Counted from the first letter of the stretch, positions 33,839 to 44,300 are shown. The stretch is DNA of 64,000 nt from Cordylochernes scorpioides (GCA_030710605.1 CP092870.1:51101921-51165920), one strand, 5' to 3'. Notes: generated by a model not told the origin, from the letters alone. Numbers and translations are program-made.

Positions 33839-34204
33839 ATGAGATTAATTGCAAAAATTGCATATTTGATGATTATTTTATACATGGTGATTTGCATAAC
33901 AAGGCCAATAGAGCTTACGGTAAAATTTGCCGATTTTAAGACTAAACTCAATAAGATGAAATATTACAGGGATAGAGATGGTGTAACTTTGAAGCACTGT
34001 TCGATGGCTTACTGGCTAAAAGTGATCACGGCCTTATTGATAATTGGATGTATAGAACTAAATCCAGGGCCGAAAAGACAGACATTGACAATTGACATTG
34101 ACAAATATACCTCACTCAACTCCAGACCAGGCCACATTGACAAATATACCTCACTCAACTCCAGACCAGGCACCAATGGACGATTTAAAGCTACTGATAA
34201 TTAA
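33839..34204 (+). CDS. LINE leader ORF with 2A-like peptide
   Basis: 121 codons. The N-terminus is a hydrophobic segment (residues 4-20), then a basic stretch, then YWLKVITALLIIGCIELNPG and P at residues 58-78 (GCIELNPGP at 34046-34072). This matches the 2A ribosome-skipping pattern (D-[VI]-E-x-N-P-G-P after a hydrophobic helix) except that Cys replaces the Asp. It overlaps ORF1 in another frame, so the leader and ORF1 may have been one protein before an indel. Family knowledge: 2A sequences occur at the N-termini of some CR1-like and other APE-type non-LTR elements. Confidence 0.6.
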   Translation: MRLIAKIAYLMIILYMVICITRPIELTVKFADFKTKLNKMKYYRDRDGVTLKHCSMAYWLKVITALLIIGCIELNPGPKRQTLTIDIDKYTSLNSRPGHIDKYTSLNSRPGTNGRFKATDN

Positions 34205-34844
34205 CCTTTCGGCTGAAGTGAACAGATTGGGAGAGAAAATGGATGCAAGGTTGCTTAATATTGAGCAGAAGATGGAGGTTTGGGAGCGAAGAATGACGGG
34301 AATTGAAACATCTATGGCCTCGTGCACAGATGCACTGGCGACTAACACGAGGTTAATTTCTCACAATACCCTAAAAATAAGGAATCTGGAAGAACGCGCG
34401 GAGGCTTTGGAGAGACGAGCCCGAGAAAACAACTTAATAATATATGGCATTGAATCAGCAGAGACTGACAGTCGGGAACTGCTGCTACAAAAGGTCAAGA
34501 AGTTAATGGCGGAAGATATGCAGATTACCGATGATGTGGTAATTGCCGAATGTCATCGCCTGGGCAGGGGACCAAAGGCGCCTATTCTGATCGAGGTTCC
34601 TGATCACGAGTCCAGAATAAGTCTCCTAAAGAACTCATTCAAACTTCGAATGCTCAATATTTTTATGAGCAGGGATTACAGCCCCCAGATTAGAGAGCAG
34701 AGAAAAATCTTGATAGAAAAGAGAAAGGAACTTTACAAGAAGGGTATAGGATCGAAGTTGAGGGACAATAAACTTCTCCTAAACGGCATCAACTACATGG
34801 TAGTGGAGGGACAGGTGATGAATGCCAAAGGAGAACTAATATAG
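34092..34844 (+). CDS. LINE ORF1 (coiled coil plus L1 ORF1p-like RNA-binding domain)
   Basis: 250 codons. Residues 28-115 form a heptad-rich coiled coil (KLLIINLSAEVNRLGEKMDA...LEERAEALERRARE). A domain resembling the L1 ORF1p RRM and C-terminal region follows (NNLIIYGIESAETDSRELLL, VIAECHRLGR, ISLLKNSFKLR). Such proteins trimerise and package LINE RNA. The 34092 ATG lies in the duplicated leader; the ATG at MDDLKLL (34176) is an alternative start. It is open to the stop at 34842-34844, ahead of ORF2. Confidence 0.8.
   Translation: MTLTNIPHSTPDQATLTNIPHSTPDQAPMDDLKLLIINLSAEVNRLGEKMDARLLNIEQKMEVWERRMTGIETSMASCTDALATNTRLISHNTLKIRNLEERAEALERRARENNLIIYGIESAETDSRELLLQKVKKLMAEDMQITDDVVIAECHRLGRGPKAPILIEVPDHESRISLLKNSFKLRMLNIFMSRDYSPQIREQRKILIEKRKELYKKGIGSKLRDNKLLLNGINYMVVEGQVMNAKGELI
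34096..34171 (+). repeat. 39-bp in-frame tandem duplication in LINE ORF1 start
   Basis: CATTGACAAATATACCTCAC continuing through CAGACCAGGC occurs twice with period 39 (34096-34132 and 34135-34171). It adds 13 codons to both overlapping frames and is nearly identical between units, so it is recent. Confidence 0.85.
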
Positions 34845-35051
34845 CTAGAGGCACACCAGCGGATCTCTGTAAATAGATGTAAATACTCAGGTAATAAAAT
34901 ACATACAAATGAAGATGTACAATCTAGAAACAAATCTCAACTCACAGAAACTCCTCATACTTCACATAGCAAGACTCATACTATTAAAGAAAGTCAACTT
35001 AAGGGCACAAATCTGAAACATAATAAAATTAAGATCAAAAAAATAAAACCA

Positions 35052-35816
35052 ATGGTTGACATAGCTAAAAACGAACGATTCATGTATTGGAATATAAACG
35101 GCTTTTTTAGGATAAATTCTCTCTTTCCACTGTTCGAATATTTGAAACAATTTGAGATGTTCGCGCTTACAGAAACTTGGTGCCACTTCAATATCGACTT
35201 GAACCTGGCGAACTTTGGAATGTACCAATCACCTGCTGTAAAGTCATCAGATAAAGGGAGAGGCTCCGGAGGTATAATTCTCGGCATAAATAAACAACTA
35301 CAGCCCCAAATTGACAATGTTGAAATCGAAACCTCTTGGATTGCAGTCACACTCAATCCAAGTTTAGACAATGACTCACCAGCGATCTGCGTAATATTCG
35401 TATATCTACCCCCAAACGATACGCATGCTACAAAACTTGGACGACTATTTCCTTTGATGGAAAATAAGATATATAACGGGTTTGAAATAATACTGGTCGG
35501 CGACCTGAATGTCCGTATTGGCAATCTGGGGGGTTACCATAATTTGATAGATACTTCAAACCTTTTTTCAACCACCCGAAATTCCTGTGACCTAACAAAA
35601 TCTGCCAAAGCGGAAATATTTATTGACTTTCTTGATAAAAATCACTTAACTATAATAAATGGTAGATCCATTAATGATAAAAGTGGTAAATTTACATTCA
35701 TCTCCGGAAGAGGCTCTTCTGTGTTAGATCTGGCGATTGTCTCACCTGCGGTGCTTGAACACATAGCAGATTTTGAAATTGGTTGTATATGCCATATTCG
35801 GATCACTTACCAATAA
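35052..35816 (+). pseudogene. LINE ORF2, 5' part: AP endonuclease
   Basis: APE-type endonuclease that nicks target DNA to prime reverse transcription. Motifs: MYWNINGFF (N), ALTETWCH (E), RGSGGIILGI, ILVGDLNVRIG (GDxN), FISGRGSSVLDLAIVSP (LD). The final SDH motif (YSDHLPIILKF) is in the frame of the downstream ORF, so a single shift at about 35783-35816 splits the gene. Confidence 0.9.
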
Positions 35817-38407
35817 TTTTAAAGTTTATCGGCCCTAATAATAAAACTGAAAATTGTTACATGGAGCCTAAGGCCAAAATTAAATTTTCCTGGTCAGTAG
35901 ATAAAATCCCAACATATATAGAAACTTTAAAAGAATTAACTCCCGAACATCCAGCGGACTCCACAATTGATACTCAGGCTGAGGATTTTACTGGTTTAAT
36001 TCAAACAGCAATGTTACGCTCGGGGACGCGGATGGAGGCAAAAACAAAAAATATAAAATCTAAGCCATGGTTCGACAAAGACTGTTATTTGGCTAAAAAG
36101 GAAATGAAACAAAATCTAAAATTATACGTAAAACATAATATCTCGGCCGATAAAATTGCATACTTGTCGAGTAAGAAGAAATATTCAGCTATCCTAAAGC
36201 TCAAAAAAAGGGAATATACTGACAAAATTCAAGTTATCCTCAGTAATGTAAAAGATCCTTCCCAATTTTGGAAGACTATTAATTCACTTAAATATAGGAA
36301 TAACCTACAAGGTGAAATTTCTACTGCAGACTGGCAAGTCTTCTACCGGGAGTTACTTGGTTCAAATTTAACAAAAGTTGTACAGTTACCACTTGAGATA
36401 TTGGACATTGACCCCGAATTAGATTGTGAAATATCTCGAACTGAGGTCACCAAGGAAATTTCCAAATTGGGTAAAAATAAGGCTACAGGACTTGATGAAA
36501 TTCCTAACGAAGCGATTAAATATTTGTTAGAAGAACATACAATTTATCTCAGGAACTTATTTAATAAAATCTTAGGGACATCCCAAGTTCCTCAACAATG
36601 GACAAAAACGATAATCCACCCAATATTTAAAAATGGAGATCCGGACAACCCGTCAAATTACAGAGGAATATCCCTGATTTCTAACCTATCGAAATTATTT
36701 ACATCTATCTTGAAGACAAGATTGAATGATTGGATGGAGAGAAAGTCAATTTTGGCAGAAAATCAGGCTGGTTTTAGAAAAGGCTACTCTTGTCAGGACC
36801 ACATTTTCACGCTCGTATCATTAATTCAAATAACCCTTAGCCGTAGAAGGGGAACGTTATATGCCTTCTTCATTGACCTAAGGAAGGCCTTTGATACCGT
36901 GCCGCACCATCTACTTTGGAAAAAATTAGCATTAAATGGTCTGAGTTGCCGATTTATTAAACTAATTAAGAACTATTATACCCAAATGACGGCAACAGTC
37001 AGATGGCGGGGTTCCTTCACGGAGGCTATCAAAATACAAGCGGGAGTATTGCAGGGGGAGCCGTTGTCACCTTATTTATTCATTCTCTTCCTAAACGATC
37101 TGGTACACCTGTTCGATGAATCAGAATTGCCAGGCATAAATCTTGAGAATTATGGAACTATACACCTTTTACTGTATGCAGACGACATAGTGATCTTAGG
37201 AGAATCGAAAATAAATTTGCAATTGAAGATTAACTTACTTAAAAAATACTTAGAAGAGAACTGCCTAACGTTAAACCAAAATAAATCTAAAATAATGGTG
37301 TTTAGAAACGGTGGAAGAACAGCTCGTTCCGAGACATGGTTTTGGGGTCAGCAACCCCTGACAATAGTAGCTAAGTATACATATCTGGGTTACCCTCTGA
37401 CTACAAAAATCTCGACCCAATATGCTTCCCAATACTTTAGAAACAAAGCACTGAATGCAATTAATGCACTCTGGAGAATCCTTACAAAGGCGCGAATAAA
37501 GTCCTTTACCTCAGTGATGAAACTTCTTGACACTATTGTTCTTCCTACTTTACTATATGCGGCACCAATGTGGGCAATCAACCAGCTGAAGACAGTCAAT
37601 AATACCCAAGATACATTTCTTCGTCGTCTCTTAGACTTACCAAACTTCACACCAGGATATGTCCTCAGAAGAGAATGTGGAAGAATATCAACTGAACTTA
37701 ATGCTGTAAAACTCACATTAAAGTTTTGGGTCAGGATTTTAAAAATGGAGACGAGCAGATTACCACATGCTTGCTTAAATTATCTCTGGAAAGTCACCGC
37801 GAAAAAGGAAATAGAAAACAGCTTTACTCAAAATTTAATAAAAATTCTAGACTCCAAGGGATATTCCTTTCTGAAGGGCTGCGAAGACTACTTAGCCATA
37901 CAGAAAGAATTGCCAGGCATAATTAGAACTACCACAGACCAACTAATTCAAAACGATCAGATGAAAATCACTGATTCAACCCACTTTGCTCACTACAAAT
38001 TTTTGAGTGAATCATTCATGACAGAGGAGTACCTACGATTAAATATCTCGCTTCCCAACAAAAGACTAGTTGCACAACATAGAGTTTTATGGCAATTTTT
38101 CAGGGAAGAAAGAAAATACTTCTGGAAAGAAAATGGCCGGAACTGTTTACTTTGTAAGGATCTCATGGATGATAATTTGGTTCACTATTTCTTCCAATGC
38201 CCTCTCTTAACAGAAAAACGTACTGAAACTTTCCCAAGCCCTACCTCTGGTCAATTTAGATACCATAGCATATGTCAACTTCTCTCTTCAGATCTGAATG
38301 ATAAATTACTGATTGATAAATACTTTAAGTTCTGTACAGAAGCTGGGCGCATGAGAAAGAATGCAGGGCAAAGGATACTGGAGGATGATCCATCTGTAAA
38401 TAGGTAA
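35783..38407 (+). pseudogene. LINE ORF2, 3' part: reverse transcriptase
   Basis: 874 codons from the SDH motif to the stop. RT blocks in order: GKNKATGLDEIPNEAIKYLL, IIHPIFKNGDPDNPSNYRGI, NQAGFRKGYSCQDHIFTLVS, FFIDLRKAFDTVPHHLLW, AGVLQGEPLSPYLFILFLND, LLLYADDIVILGES (catalytic YADD near 37170) and KIMVFRNGG. The C-terminal zinc knuckle is CLLCKDLMDDNLVHYFFQC. No RNase H. Apart from the frameshift with the endonuclease part the frame is open, which together with the perfect target duplication suggests a young insertion. Confidence 0.92.
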
Positions 38408-38545
38408 CAAACCTTATTTTTGTTGTAAATGTTTCCTCTTCCCTCTCCTCTTGTTGACGTGTAAATACGGCGAATCCTGTATGGGGCGGAATGCCCTAAA
38501 TAAAGGCTTTTGTTGTTGTTGTTGTTGTATCTTGATACTTGGACA

Positions 38546-39060
38546 CTCGGCGAATTTATGACTTTGGTTGAACGGCAAACATTTTTGGCATTGTTTAACC
38601 AAAATTTTATCTTCTACGGAGCATCTTTCAGAATCAGTATATATATATTATTACCCATTTTTAAAAGTATCTGTATTCTCTTGGAGAAACTCTCAATACT
38701 ATATTATGTTGCGCTGAATTAGATTTAATGCTAAATAATACTTGTATATCATTTTTCATATCATTTAGTTCGGGATTCATTTTACATATTGTTTGAACTA
38801 AACCTGTAATTTCTGTGATTTTGCTAACATTTCTGATGAATACAGTGGGATCTCCTTGGCTGGGAATATATATTTTAATTGTTTTATTGATCACATCCGA
38901 TTTAATTAATTCTTCCTTTAATGTGTTCATGTCTACTTCACTGGGGGTCTTTATAATTATTGAATTTCTGGCATTTATCACTTTATTTATTCTAATTCGC
39001 CTTCCTTCCTCTCTTAATTCTTTTTCCTTCCTCTCTTAATTCTTTTATTCTGTTTGATAT
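38546..39060 (-). pseudogene. R1/I-type LINE: ORF1 (right part)
   Basis: Continuation of the LINE split by 33625-38527. ORF 38981-38661 is a gag region (IIIKTPSEVDMNTLKEELIK, IKIYIPSQGDPTVFIRNV). Nearer the insertion, QCQKCLPFNQSHKFAECPSI is the first zinc knuckle, cut by the younger LINE right after it. The remaining knuckle resumes at 33606. Confidence 0.78.
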
Positions 39061-39302
39061 CGATTGAAATAGATTATATTTAGGTTCATTATTCAATGGC
39101 GAAGCGACCAAGGTGTGTTTTTGTTAAGATTTTGTTTCTTCTCTATAACTTATTTAGTATTTATGCTACGAACAGCTTGAGCGTATGTGATATGACCGAT
39201 ACAAATTTCCATATTAATTCAAGTGACATCTCTCATAAATACTCTATTTACTCCATGGTATATATTTCTATATATAAGGCGCATTAACATACTCCAATAA
39301 TA
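39061..39302. other. Intron DNA, nothing recognised
   Basis: Short AT-rich stretch between LINE and Helitron. Confidence 0.35.
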
Positions 39303-39811
39303 TCTCTATATATATATAAATGAATGTTTGTATGTCTGTCTTTATGTCCGGTATACAAATTCGCAGTAGTTCACTAATTCAAACCAAAATTTCCATACAT
39401 AGTTAAAAAAAATACAGGGAAGACGATAGGCTATTTTAAAAAATATATTAACCAATTATTGAAACTATATATTTTTATTCAGAAAATGATGATGCCGATA
39501 TTGCTGTATCATGTTTGATTATCAGATACAAAATTATATCGGGAAAAATTCCAAAAAGCAGAGACCACGGGTGAAACCAGTTCATTATTTTGTACGCAGG
39601 AACAAAATTCTAACAAAAAACATTCATTCGAGCAGAAAACAAAAGCTAGATCATCTTTCTATAAAAATATCGCTTCTCAGACACAAAGTTTGGAGCGGGA
39701 CGTTTCACAAGAGTGACATCCACGGCGCCAATTTATAATTGTAACGAATAGTATTTGAATAAAAACATTTAATCGGGTAAAACCCGGGCGTTGCCCGGGT
39801 CATTCGGCTAG
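39303..39811 (+). mobile_element. Non-autonomous Helitron, complete ends
   Basis: 509 bp. Starts A|TCTCTATATATATATAAATG and ends with a perfect seven-pair hairpin CCCGGGC-GTT-GCCCGGG, eight bases (TCATTCGG), then CTAG|T. This is the cleanest example of the CCCGGGC-hairpin subfamily, also seen at 27343 and 51725. It encodes no protein; the 75-codon ORF is incidental. Confidence 0.82.
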
Positions 39812-39859
39812 TATATGATATAAGACTATTTAGCACGATATTTAAAAATAATAAAACAA

Positions 39860-40372
39860 ACTTTTTTACTTTCCTTACTGCGATAAAAATATTGGAAACG
39901 ATTGGTTATCAGTGGCGAACCTTCTTAGCGGTTTCGCCAATTTAATATAGTAGACTGGTTTTTAAAGCTATTATACTGTATTTGTCGATTCTGCTTATAT
40001 ATGCGATACTGAAAGATGGACATTTAGTTAGTTATAATAATTAAACAAAGTGCGGACTTTTCGACTTAATAATCATATACAAAATTTGCATACAGCAATG
40101 CTTTTTCGCAAACAATAGCGACAAAGCCAGTTATGCACACATTTATTAAAAGGCAATTGTAATAAAAGTTTATGTCCATAGTATGTTTAAATACCATAGG
40201 TAAGATTCCATCTTTCAGTATCGCATATATAGATTAAAAATCGTATAATACAGTATTAGAGGTCTAAAATTCGGTCTGAGGGATTAAATTGGTGAAACTG
40301 CTGGGAGAGAGAGAGCTTTCACTACTGTAGAAGCAAGCCTTCCCAATAATTTTCATTGCAGTAAAAAAAGTA
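39860..40372. repeat. Foldback MITE of the ATTGGGAGGGCTTGG family
   Basis: The left terminus TACTTTCCTTACTGCGATAA and the right terminus TTTTCATTGCAGTAAAAAAA pair as inverted repeats. Inner segments also pair (GCGATACTGAAAGATGG with CCATCTTTCAGTATCGC). The centre contains GCAATGCTTTTTCGCAAACA, shared with 49300-49330. Non-coding. Confidence 0.65.
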
Positions 40373-40865
40373 GAAAATTCATTTTATTTCGAAAAGAAAT
40401 CGTGCTCAATATTTTTATATCTTATATTGCGAAATATGTCCAAAATTATTTTTGTACTTCTGTATAATCACATAATTTTATGGTTGATAAATATTTGTCT
40501 TTATGATTTTTAAACAATGACTTTATTATTATACATGATATCTTAAAAATATTTCTTATTGTTGTGAAAATAACTGTTCATCTTGGGAAGATGATATTGC
40601 GTCCTTCATGAAGATTCAGTCTCCTGTGTGCTTATTTTATGATATTGTTGTATGGTGATTGCAGATTATAATAATTTAAGATATTTATATCATTATTGTG
40701 TCGTGAATTATACTCTATTTTTGAATTATTATTTTAGTTGTATTTTTATTGCTGAATATGTGTGCAATTATAATTGTCAAACAAAGAGACAGTAAATAAA
40801 TGCTTATATATTGCGAAATAGTACTGTTTAAATCTGTGTACATGTTGCGTAAGTTTATTAGAATA
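40373..40865. other. Intron DNA, nothing recognised
   Basis: AT-rich. Confidence 0.35.
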
Positions 40866-41675
40866 CTAGCGGATGTACCCGGCTTCGCCCGTGTTTTACC
40901 CGAGTAAAGGTTTGTCTAACGAATCTTTCGATAAAGTGAACATTTTTTCCCGGTCCCTTGAAAAATACTCGATAAGTTGAATAAAATCAATATTAATCGG
41001 TACCCGAGTAAAGGTCTGTCTAACGAACATTTGTTAAAACAATTCTCTATAAACTTATAAAAAGAAATAGATATATTTTGATAATTTGAAACTGATAAAG
41101 TGATCATTTTTTCCCGGTCCTTGTGTGCCGTGTCATTCTGAATTTTGTCTGTCCTAATTTTCTACATTACAAAATCATCGTTTTATCTAGTGAACATTTT
41201 TTCCCGGTCCCTTGAAAAATACTCGATAAGGTTGAATAAATTCATGGTCGTTTATGGAAGATGGACGAAGTTCCCGGAGGTCATCTTGGGCAAGCTCCCG
41301 CGAGGCTTTTTTTCTTGTCTACTTGGCATAGCTGTGTCACCAACTCTGCCCTGATTGGTAGGTGGGTACTTGGACTGTCGGCCGGCGGCCGGGCGAATCC
41401 ATTCTCTCACGGGGTGGGGCAGACCCAAGGTCATCAGGAGCAGCAAACCTAAGCCTATCTCCGTCTCAATGGTGGCGCTGCTTGCGAGTTAAAGCTACAA
41501 ATCTGCAAATAACTCTAAGGATATTAAAGATATTCAAGATATAATTTTTCGTAAACCTTTCCGGGGATATGCCTAATAATATCCCAAATTTTCACGGCGA
41601 TTGGATGTATGGTTTTTGAATCCATAGAGGACACACACACACAGACAGACATTCATTTTTATATATATATATAGA
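40866..41675 (-). mobile_element. Non-autonomous Helitron in the donor site of P450 exon c
   Basis: The minus strand begins TCTATATATATATATAAAAA and ends GGGCGAAGCCGGGTACATCC then GCTAG|T; same subfamily as 20432-21338. It is inserted after GTAAA of the exon c donor, so its leading T supplies donor position six. It carries a GC-rich block (41237-41460) lacking in its sister copy but partly shared with the Helitron at 51725-52470 (GGAAGATGGACG-AGTTCCCGGAGG). Confidence 0.8.
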
Positions 41676-41680
41676 TTTAC

Positions 41681-41805
41681 CTCATTCGCGTTTTCATTTC
41701 TTCTGTCTTCTAAAACCTTCTTCGTCAACTCCTCGAAGAAACTTATATCAAATAAATTGGTGACTTTAAATTTTCTTATGAAGTTGAGGATCTCAGGAAA
41801 GGCAA
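41681..41805 (-). CDS. P450 exon c
   Basis: Encodes AFPEILNFIRKFKVTNLFDI and then SFFEELTKKVLEDRRNENANE, the linker before the conserved VDFLQLMI block. The acceptor is ACAATGTTTTAG. The donor is GAG|GTAAAT, in which the final T is the first base of a Helitron (40866-41675) inserted five bases into the intron. It enters in phase 1 and leaves in phase 0. Length is 125 bp. Confidence 0.85.
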
Positions 41806-42365
41806 CTAAAACATTGTAAAATATTATGAATAGCAATGGAAGTTGTACAAATATTATTGTTTTCATATTGTTGCATCATGGCTAATGCGCCTATTTTATA
41901 TTTTTTATAATAATAATATAATTATATAATTTTCCATATATTTCAAATTTAAATTTTATATTTATTTATTTTTATAAAACATAATATCATTATGGAATAT
42001 TATGTAATATTTCTTTATTTCGACTTAGAGCGCTATATCCCCCTAGGGACACTTGCACTTTATAAATACACAAAATTTTTAAAGAAGAGAAAGAAAGATA
42101 TGTACAGAATTAGTATGCAAGTTAGTTAGAAGAAAAGATAAAAAATATATATATCAACACAATTGTTATATTTACAAAGGGTTGGTAAGAAAACTTAGTT
42201 AAAATAAATCAAATTGTAAAGTATTGTGTTTATTCGAGAAAAGCAATTTACAGATTTAAAAAAGTTTTAAGGAATATTTTATAATGAAAATATCCTAGAT
42301 ATTAGAGAATTATTCAGTTTAAACAATACTAAAAATAGTTAATTACTAAATAAAAGCGTTCCAAT
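41806..42365. other. Intron DNA with a dispersed repeat
   Basis: 41866-42010 resembles 29928-30060 (TTGTTGCATCATG). The rest is AT-rich. Confidence 0.35.
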
Positions 42366-43250
42366 GGAATTTAGTAGTTTATGTAAAACATATGGTTCTT
42401 GAATCAAAAGAATGTCAGGTGGGTCATCTCTAGTGTTAGCCTGTAGCTCACTTATCGCAGTAAAACCTTTTCTTACATTTTGTTGAATACATCTCACATT
42501 TTCAATCATATAGAATATAAATCTATTTAAGATTAAGCTTTAAATTGTATTTGATACATCATTTCTCTCGTATATTTGTGAATATTTTGTCCTTTGGATA
42601 ATTCTGTCTATTTGTGATTTGTAAATCGGGCATTCACTTGAATTTGATTTATGGTTTGTAGAAAGGTTTTTAAATTTAGGGTGCTTAGAGCAATTGTGAC
42701 AATTTGGTGCTTCAGTACAGTTTTGGCTACTCTGTACACCGCATATTTTACATATTATAATGTTTTGGCAGTCTTTTGTTTTGTGTTTCGGATTAAATTC
42801 AAAACAATTTTAGCATTGTCTTACAAATATTCTGTCTTGTGTAGAACATCGCTCAAAATCGGTGTATATCTCATTACCCATTTCTCTTAAAATTTGGTAA
42901 ACTTTAGGAGTTACTCTTAATACTATATTGTGATATGGAGAGTTAGATCTCATTTTAAATATAACTTTTATTTCATTTTCCAAATTTCCAGATCAGAATT
43001 CATTCTGCATAGGGTTTGAACGAAGTTCGCCGTATCTGTAATTTTGGGTACGTTTTTGACTACTATAGTTGGATCTCTTTGTGTCGGTATGTAAATTTTA
43101 CTAATCAATTTAAAATCTTCTGATTTGTTTAATTGATCCAGTAGTATTTTATTATCAGTTGGTTTGGAACCTTTATAATTACAGACTTTATAGCGTTTAT
43201 AATTCTATCAATATTAATGTTTTTACCATTTTCTCTGACATTTTTAATAT

Positions 43251-43388
43251 TAAACAACACTTAAAGTTTCACCGCATAAGTTTCTTTTCTGTGAAAAATC
43301 AATATTAATTTCAAAGAGAAATATTTACTATTTCTAACTTTTTTTGGATGAAGAATGAAAGGGTGAAAATATGAAGAGTAATGGCGAA
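43251..43388 (+). repeat. Partial arm of foldback MITE
   Basis: Nearly the same sequence as 43549-43686 (TAAACAACACTTAAAGTTTC to ATATGAAGAGTAATGGCGAA) in direct orientation. It lacks the outer 30 bp of the full arm and ends where the tRNA-like insert begins. Confidence 0.75.
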
Positions 43389-43492
43389 CGGAAAAATAAA
43401 AGTGTCCAGGGGCGGGAATCGAACCCACAACCTTCCGCTTACCGGGCAGATGCCATGTCCAATAGGCTACCCTGGACGTATTTTTCCGTTCG
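43385..43492 (-). mobile_element. tRNA-like sequence bounded by 14-bp inverted repeats
   Basis: Perfect inverted repeats CGAACGGAAAAATA (43385-43398) and TATTTTTCCGTTCG (43479-43492) flank a 74-nt tRNA-like sequence with only 5 nt and 1 nt to spare. The whole lies between two arms of a foldback MITE. Confidence 0.7.
43404..43477 (-). tRNA. tRNA-like sequence, probable pseudogene
   Basis: 74 nt. A fully paired seven-base acceptor stem (GTCCAGG/CCTGGAC), a T arm GTGGG-TTCGATT-CCCGC (B box intact), and an anticodon stem TCTGC/GCGGA with one G-T pair. The anticodon loop is CCGGTAA: position 33 is C instead of the universal U, and the anticodon would read GGU (Thr), while the D arm and variable region look more like tRNA-Arg. 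The wrong base 33 and its transposon setting argue against a working tRNA. Confidence 0.65.
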
Positions 43493-43518
43493 TAAATAAT
43501 ACTTAAAGTAACTTATAA

Positions 43519-43855
43519 TACATTATAAAGGACTGCGGCGTATGATTATAAACAACACTTAAAGTTTCACCGCATAAGTTTCTTTTCTGTGAAAAATCAA
43601 TATTTATTTCAAAGAGAAATATTTACTATTTCTAACTTTTTTGGATGAAGTATGAAAGGGTGAAAATATGAAGAGTAATGGCGAACCATTACTCCATTAC
43701 TCTTCATATTTTCACGCTTTCATACTTCATCCAAAAAATTTGAAATAGTAAATATTTCTCTTTGAAATAAATATTGATTTTTCACAGAAAAGAAACTTAT
43801 GCGGTGAAACTTTAAGTGTTGTTTATAATCATACGCCGCAGTCCTTTATAATGTA
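43519..43855. repeat. Foldback MITE, complete hairpin
   Basis: Two ~165-bp arms (TACATTATAAAGGACTGCGG inward; CCGCAGTCCTTTATAATGTA outward) nearly perfectly inverted, meeting at about 43687. The outer ends abut TTTTTAATATTA-like sequence also present left of 43251, a possible target duplication in the LINE ORF1. Confidence 0.85.
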
Positions 43856-44300
43856 TTTTTAATATTATTAGAAATTTTTTGAAGTGCATCAGAATTTGGT
43901 ACACCATCATTTAAAGCCACAATTAAAGTAGATTCATCTTTGAATGACTGCTGTTTTATTTTAATTAGTTCTGATTTTCCTGTCGCACAACTTGAGCATA
44001 GGAAGGTGTCTGTTTCGGAATCTCTTTAAGAACTTTAACTAGTTTATTATCTATAGCCTTTTCTATTGTGTCGGTTGGACTTTCTATTGTATATTGTTTA
44101 TTTAACTCAATTCCATTTTTTGCTTGGTTAATCATTTAAGATAAGTAAGTTATATCATTTTTGTTAGAATTTTTTTTTTTTTTAGTTTTAAATTTGTTAT
44201 CAAAATATATTAATATTCCATCGAGCTTAACATCTATTGATTTCAAAATACAATCCATGTCTTCTGTCCAAAAGAAAAAAAAGAAAAAAAAAGTGAAATC

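Larger units (their letters stand above)
33625..38527 (+). mobile_element. Near full-length LINE with 2A-like leader (CR1/L2-like)
   Basis: Flanked by the perfect 18-bp target duplication TATCTTGATACTTGGACA (33607-33624 and 38528-38545). It sits inside the R1/I-type LINE's ORF1. It has a 5' leader ORF with a 2A-like peptide, a coiled-coil ORF1, an endonuclease-RT ORF2 with one frameshift, AATAAA, and a 3' tail of (TTG)n. A related 5'-truncated copy is at 46141-49187. An L1-like ORF1 combined with 2A peptides is known in CR1/L2-group elements, so I place it there tentatively. Confidence 0.9.
42366..44300 (-). pseudogene. R1/I-type LINE ORF1 and start of endonuclease, second copy
   Basis: Minus-strand frames give gag pieces and knuckles (CKICGVQSSQNCTEAPNC, CHNCSKHPKFKN) near 42640-42780. 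The endonuclease start (VRCIQQNVRKGFTAISELQA, DILLIQEPYVL) follows near 42500-42380. These mirror the element at 30331-33606. Downstream RT is absent. A foldback element with a tRNA-like insert (43251-43858) interrupts ORF1. Confidence 0.72.
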
